The position numbers and the translations under genes were made by a program. Below, in pieces: positions 6,512 through 12,066 of a DNA stretch of 12,066 nt. How positions within the stretch are numbered: position 1 is the stretch's first letter; each line of letters opens with the position of its first letter. Source of the DNA: an uncultured Lachnospiraceae bacterium (GTDB lineage: Bacteria; Bacillota; Clostridia; Lachnospirales; Lachnospiraceae); assembly GCA_910585205.1 (NCBI GenBank), contig CAJUCC010000016.1, positions 1-12,066 of the forward strand, read 5' to 3'. A model generated the notes under the pieces. That model was not told the DNA's origin, searched no databases, and saw nothing but the letters and a program-made list of their open reading frames with translations.

Positions 6512-7428
6512 CGCAGCGACGCAGCCATGCGGTGATACGTATGCCGTATGCCCCGGATCGCAACGGAATATGCCTGAATGTTTTCCGGCAGGGACATGCC
6601 CGCATAACCTGCATCGCCCAGATGATGAATATCCGTTCCCGTCATCTTGCACAGCAGGGCAAGCCGTTTGATGGTATCCGTATCCGCCCCCTCCTGCGAC
6701 GTGCCGATCGCGGTGATCGTCAGCGCGCCCAGGCTGTGCGCGTATGTCACCAGTTCCCGCACATATTCCATCGTAATGCCGGGTACGCTGCCCGGTGCGG
6801 GAAAGAGCAGAATGTCAGCGCCCGCGTCGCGGAAACTTCTCACTTCCTTTTCCGTGACAATCTGCCGGGCCGCTTCCTCCAGTATGCCCGCGGCATGCAT
6901 CTTTCCGGCCGCCAGAATTATTTTGTCACCGAGTTCTTCTTTATAGAGCCGCAGCGTACGCTCGATCGCCTCGTTACTGACCCCCATTCCCGGATTTCCG
7001 GTCAGCACGATCATATCCACGCCCATTTCACAGGCACGCCTGGCGTTCTCCAGCGTGGCACGTCTGCCCGCCGAAATCTGCCAGAGCGGATCGGTTTCTT
7101 CCTGCGATCCTTCTTCCACCGGCTCCAGATTAATTCCCACCGGACGGCCTGTCAGCCGCTTAATCATCCGCACCGTGTCCATCGGCGCGCACTTGGGAAG
7201 ACCTTCCACGACAGGGCTGCACACGTCAAATATATTCAGCAGCAAAATATCCGCTCCCATTGCCGATACAAACTCAGCATTGGTAATGTCTCCCAGCATC
7301 GGGCGGATCGTACCGATCGTCTCACAGGCAAGCGCCCTGCCTTCACTCTTTGCAATCGATTCCAGCAGATCATTTTTCGTATATCTTTCGAAATCGGAAG
7401 CATAACTGTCCAGTATCCTCTTTGCCAT
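6505..7428 (-). CDS. (Beta/alpha)8-barrel protein of unassigned function
   Basis: A 307-residue soluble protein. Eight hydrophobic strands alternate with helices, as in a complete TIM barrel: RALACETIG (31-39), ADILLLNIF (59-67), PVGINLEP (96-103), VDMIVLTGN (137-145), KIILAAGKMH (169-178), ADILLFPAPG (204-213), GALTITAIG (234-242) and DIHHLGDAG (266-274). Polar residues at the C-terminal strand ends, where such barrels bind ligand, are E36, N65, E102, N145, K176, H178, H268, H269 and D272. I recall similar proteins in Firmicutes being labelled loosely as PEP phosphonomutase-like or as a domain of unknown function; I cannot confirm this. The start at 7426-7428 is chosen because GGAGGT lies at 7433-7438; the open frame reaches 7497, but that extension includes the ribosome binding site and reads as leader. 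No signal peptide or membrane segment. Confidence 0.75.
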   Translation of the reverse strand: MAKRILDSYASDFERYTKNDLLESIAKSEGRALACETIGTIRPMLGDITNAEFVSAMGADILLLNIFDVCSPVVEGLPKCAPMDTVRMIKRLTGRPVGINLEPVEEGSQEETDPLWQISAGRRATLENARRACEMGVDMIVLTGNPGMGVSNEAIERTLRLYKEELGDKIILAAGKMHAAGILEEAARQIVTEKEVRSFRDAGADILLFPAPGSVPGITMEYVRELVTYAHSLGALTITAIGTSQEGADTDTIKRLALLCKMTGTDIHHLGDAGYAGMSLPENIQAYSVAIRGIRHTYHRMAASLRR

Positions 7429-7499
7429 ATTTACCTCCTGCGGCGCCCCTGCGCCTGTCATATTTTCATGTGCCCCGCACACGGCATCCTCTGCCATCC

Positions 7500-7505
7500 A
7501 TTATA
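7500..7505 (-). promoter_or_regulatory. Extended -10 promoter element of the barrel-protein gene, within a palindrome
   Basis: TATAAT (7500-7505) preceded by TGA gives TGnTATAAT; no good -35 is found 17 bp upstream (TACTTT, 7523-7528). The -10 lies inside a perfect inverted repeat CATTAT-ATC-ATAATG (7499-7513), which could serve as an operator. The leader would be about 65 nt. No convincing terminator for the preceding MATE gene was found between 7514 and 7560, so read-through is also possible. Confidence 0.5.
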
Positions 7506-7560
7506 TCATAATGTTACCATAAAAAGTATATAACTATACGGACCGCAGCCGTCAATCTTT

Positions 7561-8892
7561 TTATGCATAGCGGTATCGTTTTCTGCCCCATGCCAAAAAT
7601 ATAACGGATACCAGCAGACCGGGCAGTTCCGCCGCCACGATCGCCAGCCAGATCCCCTTCATCCCGAAAAGAAGCGGCAGCAACAGGATCGCGGCCGTCT
7701 GAAACAGGAGCGTGCGCAGAAATGAAATCGCCGCCGAGACAACGCCGTTATTCAGAGCGGTAAAAAAGGCGGATGACCATATATTGACCCCCATCATCAG
7801 AAAAGCCAGCGCATACAGGCGAAATCCCTGGCATGTCATCGCGGACAGCGCCGCGTCATATCCGGCGAAAACCCGGACAAGCGGCGCGTTGCAAAACTCC
7901 GCCAGCAGCGTCATAACAATCCCGGTCACACACATCAGCACAAGGCTCTTACCGGACAGATTCTTTAATTCCACCCGGTTTCCCGCTCCGTAATGATAAC
8001 TGACAACCGGAGCGCAGCCGATGGCATACCCGAAAAAGATCGCCTGAAACACAAAATTCACATACATGATAATGCCGTATGCGGCCACCCCGTCCTCTCC
8101 CGCCATCCGCATCAACTGAAAATTATAAAGGATATTGACAACGGACATCGAAAGATTCGATACCATTTCGGATGAGCCGTTTGCACAGGCGAGCGCAATC
8201 GTGCGCCATTCCGGCAGCGCTTTCCCCAGCCGCAGAAGGCTGTTGTTTTTCCGGGCAAAATAAAAGACCGGCACGATACCGCCCACCGCCTCTCCCAACG
8301 CCGTAGCCAACGCGGCCCCCGCGATTCCCTGCCGGAAAACGGCGATAAGCAAATAGTCAAACGCCATATTTGTCACCCCGGCGGCAACGGATACCTTCAG
8401 GCTCAGATCCGGCCTTTCCGCCGTCACAAAAAAGTTCTGAAAAATATTCTGCAAAATAAAAACAGGGCCCGACGCGAACAGAATCCTTCCATATATAATG
8501 CAGTCGTGCAGCAATTCCCCTTCCGCTCCCAGAGCGGCGGAAATGGCAGGTGTAAATACAAAACCGAACACAGCCAGCAGCACACTGAATGCCAGCGTGG
8601 TATAGATAAGCATGGAAAAATACCGATTGGCCGTATCGCGCTTTCCCTCTCCGAGTTTAACGGAAACAACGGCGCTCCCGCCCGTGCCGACCATAAATCC
8701 CACCGAACCGACGCCCATCAGCACCGGCATAATCAGGTTCACGGCGGCAAAGGAGGTCTTCCCCACATAATTGGACACAAAAAAGCCATCCACAATCCCG
8801 TATAACGACGTACATACCATCATCAGCACCGGCGGCATCACAAACCGGAGCAGCCGCCTGTACGTAAAGTGATCCGATAACTGTATTCTCAT
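7561..8892 (-). CDS. MATE-family efflux transporter
   Basis: A 443-residue inner-membrane antiporter of the multidrug and toxic compound extrusion family, expected to export cationic drugs or metabolites in exchange for Na+ or H+. About twelve hydrophobic helices occur in two similar halves. Family features include the N-terminal 'LLRFVMPPVLMMVCTSLYGIVDGFFVSNYVG' pattern split over helix 1, 'GVGSVGFMVGTGGSAVVSVKLGEGKRDTANR', and in the second half 'AIGCAPVVSYHYGAGNRVELK'. The overall style is close to the MepA-like group of Firmicutes. The ATG at 8890-8892 overlaps the TGA of the MarR gene (ATGA), with a modest GGGAG site upstream, so the two are co-transcribed and probably translationally coupled. 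Substrate is unknown; MarR control suggests induction by the exported compound, as in mepRA of Staphylococcus. Confidence 0.93.
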   Translation of the reverse strand: MRIQLSDHFTYRRLLRFVMPPVLMMVCTSLYGIVDGFFVSNYVGKTSFAAVNLIMPVLMGVGSVGFMVGTGGSAVVSVKLGEGKRDTANRYFSMLIYTTLAFSVLLAVFGFVFTPAISAALGAEGELLHDCIIYGRILFASGPVFILQNIFQNFFVTAERPDLSLKVSVAAGVTNMAFDYLLIAVFRQGIAGAALATALGEAVGGIVPVFYFARKNNSLLRLGKALPEWRTIALACANGSSEMVSNLSMSVVNILYNFQLMRMAGEDGVAAYGIIMYVNFVFQAIFFGYAIGCAPVVSYHYGAGNRVELKNLSGKSLVLMCVTGIVMTLLAEFCNAPLVRVFAGYDAALSAMTCQGFRLYALAFLMMGVNIWSSAFFTALNNGVVSAAISFLRTLLFQTAAILLLPLLFGMKGIWLAIVAAELPGLLVSVIFLAWGRKRYRYA

Positions 8893-9332
8893 ATGCTTTT
8901 TTCTCCCGTCTTTTCCCGGAGCAGGGCCGTGTACTTCCTGCCGAGCCGCAGAAACTCCCTGCTCTCGTCTTCTCCCATCTCCGTAAACACAAGATTTTCC
9001 GCGTCCTGGACCGGTGCAATTTTCTCTTCTACAAACTGCCGCCCCGCCGCGGTCAGATACATGTGCATCTCCCGCCGTTTCCCCCGGCGCAGTTCCAGCA
9101 GTCCTTTCTTTTCCAGCGCTCCGACCGCCGAATGGACGGTCTGCTTACTGACAAAAAAATGTGCGGTAATGTCTTTTTGCAAAAATCCTTCCCCAAACTC
9201 CGCAACGGCATATAAAATCAGAAAAGCACTGTCCGACAGTCCCATGTGCAGGGCAATCTCATGATAAATGCCGTCCAGTTCCCGATAAATGCTGTTAAAC
9301 TCCTTCAGTTCCTTCCCCTGTCTCTGTTCCAT
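8889..9332 (-). CDS. MarR-family transcriptional repressor
   Basis: A 147-residue winged-helix DNA-binding protein, expected to act as a dimer that releases DNA on binding a small ligand. The core is visible: helix 'AFLILYAVAEFG' (36-47), 'LQKDITAHFFVSKQTVHSAVGALEKKGLLEL' spanning helix-turn-helix (about 51-81, recognition helix 61-75), then the basic wing 'RRGKRREMHMYLTAAG' (82-97), then the C-terminal dimer helices. The ATG at 9330-9332 has AAGGAG at 9339-9344. It overlaps the MATE gene by ATGA, and its promoter carries two copies of a palindromic site, so it very likely represses itself and the efflux pump. The Trp-poor, Cys-free sequence argues against a cysteine redox sensor of the OhrR type. 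Confidence 0.93.
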   Translation of the reverse strand: MEQRQGKELKEFNSIYRELDGIYHEIALHMGLSDSAFLILYAVAEFGEGFLQKDITAHFFVSKQTVHSAVGALEKKGLLELRRGKRREMHMYLTAAGRQFVEEKIAPVQDAENLVFTEMGEDESREFLRLGRKYTALLREKTGEKSI

Positions 9333-9348
9333 TGTCGTCTCCTTTTAT

Positions 9349-9363
9349 AGTCCGAAATCATAC
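9349..9363. promoter_or_regulatory. MarR operator copy 2, just after the transcription start
   Basis: AGTCCGAAATCATAC, an inverted copy of the upstream operator with one mismatch over 15 bp (A for G at position 12). It falls about +6 to +20 of the marR transcript and ends about five bases before the ribosome binding site. Confidence 0.7.
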
Positions 9364-9374
9364 TTCAATCAGCT

Positions 9375-9403
9375 ATTATAGTACGATTTCGGACTTATGT
9401 CAA
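9375..9403 (-). promoter_or_regulatory. Consensus sigma-70 promoter of marR-MATE with an operator filling its spacer
   Basis: On the minus strand TTGACA (9398-9403), a 17-bp spacer, then TATAAT (9375-9380): both hexamers and the spacing are perfect consensus. Fifteen of the 17 spacer bases (9381-9395, GTACGATTTCGGACT) are one copy of the repeated site, itself an imperfect palindrome (GTaCGatttCGgAC, central bases ATTT). Centre-to-centre distance to the second copy is about 32 bp, close to three helical turns. A very strong promoter that is tightly repressed by MarR is the straightforward reading. Confidence 0.85.
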
Positions 9404-9425
9404 GCCATCACTGTCACAGGTGAAC

Positions 9426-9462
9426 CAAACATGTATTCACCGTTTATTTGGATACGTGTTTG
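9426..9462. repeat. Imperfect inverted repeat between the marR and kinase promoters
   Basis: CAAACATGTATTC (9426-9438) and GGATACGTGTTTG (9450-9462) are complementary at 11 of 13 positions with an 11-bp spacer. It lies upstream of the kinase promoter -35 and 23 bp upstream of the marR -35, a place for a regulator of either gene. No protein can be assigned. The rest of the 9404-9582 gap shows only the kinase promoter and ribosome binding site. Confidence 0.45.
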
Positions 9463-9485
9463 CCGAGAGCAATACTTTTGAACAG

Positions 9486-9514
9486 TAGACAAATAATCCC
9501 TGACCTGTTACAAT
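9486..9514 (+). promoter_or_regulatory. Promoter of the hybrid histidine kinase gene
   Basis: TAGACA (9486-9491), 17-bp spacer, TACAAT (9509-9514) preceded by TGT (extended -10). Each hexamer has one mismatch to consensus. Predicted start is near 9521, leaving a leader of about 62 nt before the ATG at 9583, with AGGAGGG at 9569-9575. Confidence 0.7.
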
Positions 9515-9582
9515 TGGGAAAATAATAATGATACTGATTCTCAAAAAACAGTGTCATACATTTCACCCAGGAGGGAAACCGG

Positions 9583-11691
9583 ATGAAAAGTAAAAAAATA
9601 CCTTTCATGATGATATTGCTGCTTACATTGGCATTTGGCCTTGGAATCTGGCAATTCGTGGAAGGTGTCAGCAGTCAGATCCGGGACGGTTCCATACAGA
9701 CGATAACCGAAAGCACCCGCCAGAGCGCCAATGCTCTGAATATCCAGTTTGAAGCAGATTACGAAACGCTGGAAAGAATGTGGCAGAACATTGCAGACAC
9801 GGATACCCCCGAAGCAGTCCTGGCACAATACCGGAGTATCGAACCGGATGTACGGCTCTATCTCTGCGGCCAGCCGGACGACGGTGCCGGCGCCGATCAA
9901 ACCGTGGATGATTTCCTCGATGCCGTCACTACAGACCGTGGTATTATAGATTCCCATACCAGCGCTGTCACCGGCGAAAACGTATTCCATATATATGTCC
10001 GCGGTTGTCTGAAAGACGGAACGTCCGCATATCTGGTTAAAGATTATCGTACCATAGAAGTCTCCCGGCATTTTAAACCGTCTTACTATGACGATACCGG
10101 CTTTTCTTATCTGATAAACCGGGACGGCGATATTATGGTGCGTCCCCGTCACAAAAACAGCAATACGGCCATTTCCAATATTTTCGGGGCAACCTCCCAA
10201 TCGGGAAACGACCCGGATTCCATGGAACGGTTCCGAAACAGCATCCGTGCCATGGAATCCGGATGGGCCAGAATCATGTGCGAACGGGGAATGTTTGTCT
10301 TTTGCTATGAACCCCTGCGGGAAGATACGGAGTGGATTCTGGTTTCCGCAATCCCGGAGTATATGATTACCCGGCAGACAGCCAGTATTCTCGAAAAAGC
10401 ACTGCTCTTTTCCGGTATCTCCGTCATTACCATTCTCGTTGTCGTCGCGGTATTTCATGCCATAAAAATGCACGAAAACGAGCAGCATACCACAGAGTTG
10501 ACGGAAGCGCTCCACGCCGCAGACACCGCAAATCACGCCAAAGGGCGGTTTCTGATGGATATATCACATGATTTCCGCACGCCTCTGAACGCCATTATCG
10601 GCATGACCGCGGTCGCCCGGAAGAATCTTTCCGATCAGCATAAGATCGAAGACTGTCTGAGTAAAATAAGCGTTTCGAGCACACATCTGCTGAGTATGGT
10701 AAACGACGTACTGGACATGTCCCAGATCGATCAGGGAAAGATTATTCTGAAGGAAGAAGCGGTTCGTCTCGTACCGCTGTATGAAGAAACCGTCAATCTG
10801 ATCCGGGCGAAGGCACTCGATCACGGGCAGACACTGGAAATGATTCCCGTTTTCCTGAAAAACGGAACCGTCACCGGAGATCCGCACCGCATTCGCCAGA
10901 TCCTGCTCAACATTATAGATAACGCCATACAATACACCCCCGCAGGCGGGCATATCACCCTCGAACTGACACAGTTACCGGATAGAGAGGACGGACTGGG
11001 CGTCTATTGTTTTCGTTGTGCCGACACCGGTATCGGTATCGAGCCGGAATTTCTGGAACGCCTGTTTCTCCCCTTTGAGCGGGCCCGCAATACCACCAAC
11101 AGCAAGATTGCCGGCACCGGACTCGGCCTTACGATCACCAAAAGTCTGCTGGATCTGATGGACGGAAGCGTTTCGGTGGAAAGCGAACCCGGAAAGGGAA
11201 CCGTTTTTACCATCACATTTTATTTTCATTACGAAGAAACACAGCCCGATACACAGGAAGCGCACACGGCCGCTCTGTCGGAAGACGGAACCCCGCAGGA
11301 GACGGATTATGCCAGAAAGCGTGTCCTGATTGTGGAAGATACCGAAATCAATATGGAAATCATGATGGAACTGCTTGATATGGCAGGCGTACAGGTCGAA
11401 ACGGCCTGCAACGGACGGGAAGCCGTACAGATGGTGGCAGAACATCCCGAAGGATATTATGATCTGGTCTTTATGGATATTCAGATGCCGGTTATGGACG
11501 GTTATGAAGCCACGCGGCATATCCGCCGAATGGACCGCAGCGACGCACATACCATCCCTATACTGGCGGTATCCGCCAATACGCTTGCCAGCGACGTAAA
11601 AAATGCCATTGACGCCGGCATGAACGATCACATTCCCAAGCCGGTGGATTACGAATCCGTCGAAAAAGCGCTTCGGCAATATCTCGGATAA
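9583..11691 (+). CDS. Membrane hybrid sensor histidine kinase with Cache-like sensor and receiver domain
   Basis: A 702-residue two-component sensor. Order: N-terminal membrane helix (about 7-25); extracellular domain (about 28-270) whose later part, 'GFSYLINRDGDIMVRPRH' (173-190), matches the membrane-distal/proximal pattern of double-Cache sensors; second membrane helix (about 273-294); dimerisation/phosphoacceptor helix with H329 in 'DISHDFRTPLN'; ATPase domain with N443/N447 (N box), 'DTGIGI' (481-486), 'FLPFERA' (F box) and 'GTGLGL' (511-516); a linker of about 25 residues; receiver domain (about 578-702) with E585/D586, phosphoacceptor D632 ('MDIQMPVMDG'), S664 and K686 ('PKP'). All catalytic residues are present, so it should be active. 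There is no DNA-binding or other output domain, so phosphate must pass to an Hpt or separate regulator not in this window. The ATG is set by AGGAGGG seven bases upstream. It is divergent from marR and followed by a stem-loop. Confidence 0.95.
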   Translation: MKSKKIPFMMILLLTLAFGLGIWQFVEGVSSQIRDGSIQTITESTRQSANALNIQFEADYETLERMWQNIADTDTPEAVLAQYRSIEPDVRLYLCGQPDDGAGADQTVDDFLDAVTTDRGIIDSHTSAVTGENVFHIYVRGCLKDGTSAYLVKDYRTIEVSRHFKPSYYDDTGFSYLINRDGDIMVRPRHKNSNTAISNIFGATSQSGNDPDSMERFRNSIRAMESGWARIMCERGMFVFCYEPLREDTEWILVSAIPEYMITRQTASILEKALLFSGISVITILVVVAVFHAIKMHENEQHTTELTEALHAADTANHAKGRFLMDISHDFRTPLNAIIGMTAVARKNLSDQHKIEDCLSKISVSSTHLLSMVNDVLDMSQIDQGKIILKEEAVRLVPLYEETVNLIRAKALDHGQTLEMIPVFLKNGTVTGDPHRIRQILLNIIDNAIQYTPAGGHITLELTQLPDREDGLGVYCFRCADTGIGIEPEFLERLFLPFERARNTTNSKIAGTGLGLTITKSLLDLMDGSVSVESEPGKGTVFTITFYFHYEETQPDTQEAHTAALSEDGTPQETDYARKRVLIVEDTEINMEIMMELLDMAGVQVETACNGREAVQMVAEHPEGYYDLVFMDIQMPVMDGYEATRHIRRMDRSDAHTIPILAVSANTLASDVKNAIDAGMNDHIPKPVDYESVEKALRQYLG

Positions 11692-11709
11692 CGGTACATA
11701 AACCGCCTG

Positions 11710-11758
11710 AAAAAACAGCGCAGGTCGGATGATTGGAATGTCAATCATCCGACCTGCG
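11710..11758. terminator. Strong stem-loop between convergent genes (terminator, best in minus direction)
   Basis: Perfect 17-bp arms, 11719-11735 (CGCAGGTCGGATGATTG) and 11742-11758, with a 6-base loop. On the minus strand it is followed within three bases by T6 (complement of 11710-11715), a good intrinsic terminator for the gene ending at 11772. In the plus direction the tail is TCAAAATTTATC, weaker, but the stem probably also ends the kinase transcript. Confidence 0.85.
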
Positions 11759-11771
11759 TCAAAATTTATCA

Positions 11772-12066
11772 TCACCTGATTATTTCCAACATGGCGGCAA
11801 TGTCTTCGGCTGCCATTGTCACCTTTGACTTTTCAATTACTATATTCCCCCCTGTCATTATGTAGGACGGCATTACTCTGATACCTTCGTAATAGATCTC
11901 ACTGTTCCGCAATTTATAGGTGGAAACGGCGGGAACGGCATTTCTCTTCGTCGCCTTTTTCGTAATCATGTTAAAGGCTTTCTTTGCGACATCACCCATA
12001 AGCATAATAACCTTTATATCGGGAAATAACGAAAGTTCTGCTTCCAGATAAGGCAGACTGTTTTCA
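11772..12066 (-). CDS. Uracil-DNA glycosylase superfamily-like protein (C-terminal fragment, runs off right edge)
   Basis: The frame is open from the TGA at 11772-11774 to the right edge, giving the last 97 residues. The Met at 12003-12005 is internal: upstream codons read ENSLPYLEAELSLFPDIKVI in frame with no stop. The pattern 'ELSLFPDIKVIMLMGDVAKKAFN', then 'GIRVMPSYIMTGGNIVIEKSKVTMAAEDI', resembles the C-terminal half of uracil-DNA glycosylase superfamily proteins, in which a strand ending in a conserved 'MGDVA' is followed by an 'x-P-S-Y' loop (equivalent to the HPS loop) and a final helix. Here Met replaces the usual His of that loop. If correct, it acts in base-excision repair or is a divergent relative. 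The N-terminal active-site motif is outside the window, so the call is tentative. It converges on the kinase gene. Confidence 0.6.
   Translation of the reverse strand, partial: ENSLPYLEAELSLFPDIKVIMLMGDVAKKAFNMITKKATKRNAVPAVSTYKLRNSEIYYEGIRVMPSYIMTGGNIVIEKSKVTMAAEDIAAMLEIIR

Noticed and set aside
7429..7497. 23-residue N-terminal extension of the barrel protein
   Set aside because: The extension contains the GGAGGT ribosome binding site for the ATG at 7426-7428, and its low-complexity Ala/Gly sequence is not part of the fold.
6406..7533. 375-codon open frame on the plus strand
   Set aside because: It is antisense to the barrel-protein gene; the opposite strand has a complete barrel pattern and a good ribosome binding site, whereas this frame has neither.
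7514..7560. Possible terminator after the MATE gene
   Set aside because: Only a 4-bp ACGG/CCGT stem with a distant T5 run could be found, too weak to call.
9541..10536. 331-codon open frame on the minus strand
   Set aside because: It is antisense to the sensor half of the histidine kinase and runs across the kinase ribosome binding site; no recognisable motif.
10975..11775. 266-codon open frame on the minus strand
   Set aside because: It is antisense to the ATPase and receiver domains of the kinase and crosses the convergent terminator stem.
1..12066. CRISPR arrays, tRNA or rRNA genes, insertion sequences, phage or defence genes
   Set aside because: No regularly spaced direct repeats, cloverleaf-like segments, transposase motifs or terminal repeats were seen; every long coding stretch is explained by the genes listed.

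Overview
The window reads as chromosomal DNA of a Gram-positive anaerobe of the class Clostridia, most likely a member of the Lachnospiraceae. Three things suggest this. The ribosome binding sites are strong (AGGAGG type). The gene set is a lipoprotein-dependent sugar ABC transporter, a GlgP-type phosphorylase, a phosphofructokinase with the PPi-type signature, and a MarR/MATE pair. The sensor is a hybrid kinase with the 'SHDFRTPLNAIIGM' style H-box common in that family. Base composition looks mid-range and even across the window. I see no IS element, integrase, tRNA, rRNA, CRISPR array or phage gene.

Layout. Positions 1-9332 lie almost entirely on the minus strand. (1) A carbohydrate ABC transporter operon occupies 1-2437, transcribed right to left: solute-binding lipoprotein (1094-2437), MalF-type permease (153-995), and the first 50 residues of a MalG-type permease that runs off the left edge (1-151). 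Its promoter (-10 TATAAT at 2544-2549) is followed, in the untranslated leader, by three tandem 12-bp boxes centred on AACGTT (2490-2525) that look like LacI-family operators. A 17-bp perfect stem lies between the binding-protein and permease genes. (2) Upstream are two central-carbon genes: a 6-phosphofructokinase with the residues of PPi-dependent enzymes (5107-6336) and glycogen/maltodextrin phosphorylase glgP (2703-5012), with hairpins after each. (3) A (beta/alpha)8-barrel protein of unassigned function is at 6505-7428. (4) A MarR repressor (8889-9332) overlaps a MATE efflux gene (7561-8892) by ATGA. The pair is driven by a perfect-consensus sigma-70 promoter whose 17-bp spacer is almost filled by one copy of an operator; a second, inverted copy lies just after the transcription start. 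(5) On the plus strand, a hybrid sensor histidine kinase (9583-11691) starts divergently from marR with its own promoter. (6) A convergent minus-strand gene enters from the right edge (11772-12066, partial) and resembles the C-terminal part of a uracil-DNA glycosylase superfamily protein. A strong stem-loop separates it from the kinase.

How they may work together: the ABC transporter imports a sugar or oligosaccharide, GlgP releases glucose-1-phosphate from stored or imported glucans, and the PFK commits fructose-6-phosphate to glycolysis, possibly using PPi. The MarR/MATE pair is a self-contained, probably drug- or metabolite-inducible efflux unit. The kinase has a phosphorylatable receiver but no DNA-binding output, so its partner must be elsewhere.

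I found no clearly new multi-gene system. The most notable items are the regulatory architectures (triple AACGTT array; operator-filled marR promoter), the PPi-type PFK beside glgP, and the unassigned barrel protein.
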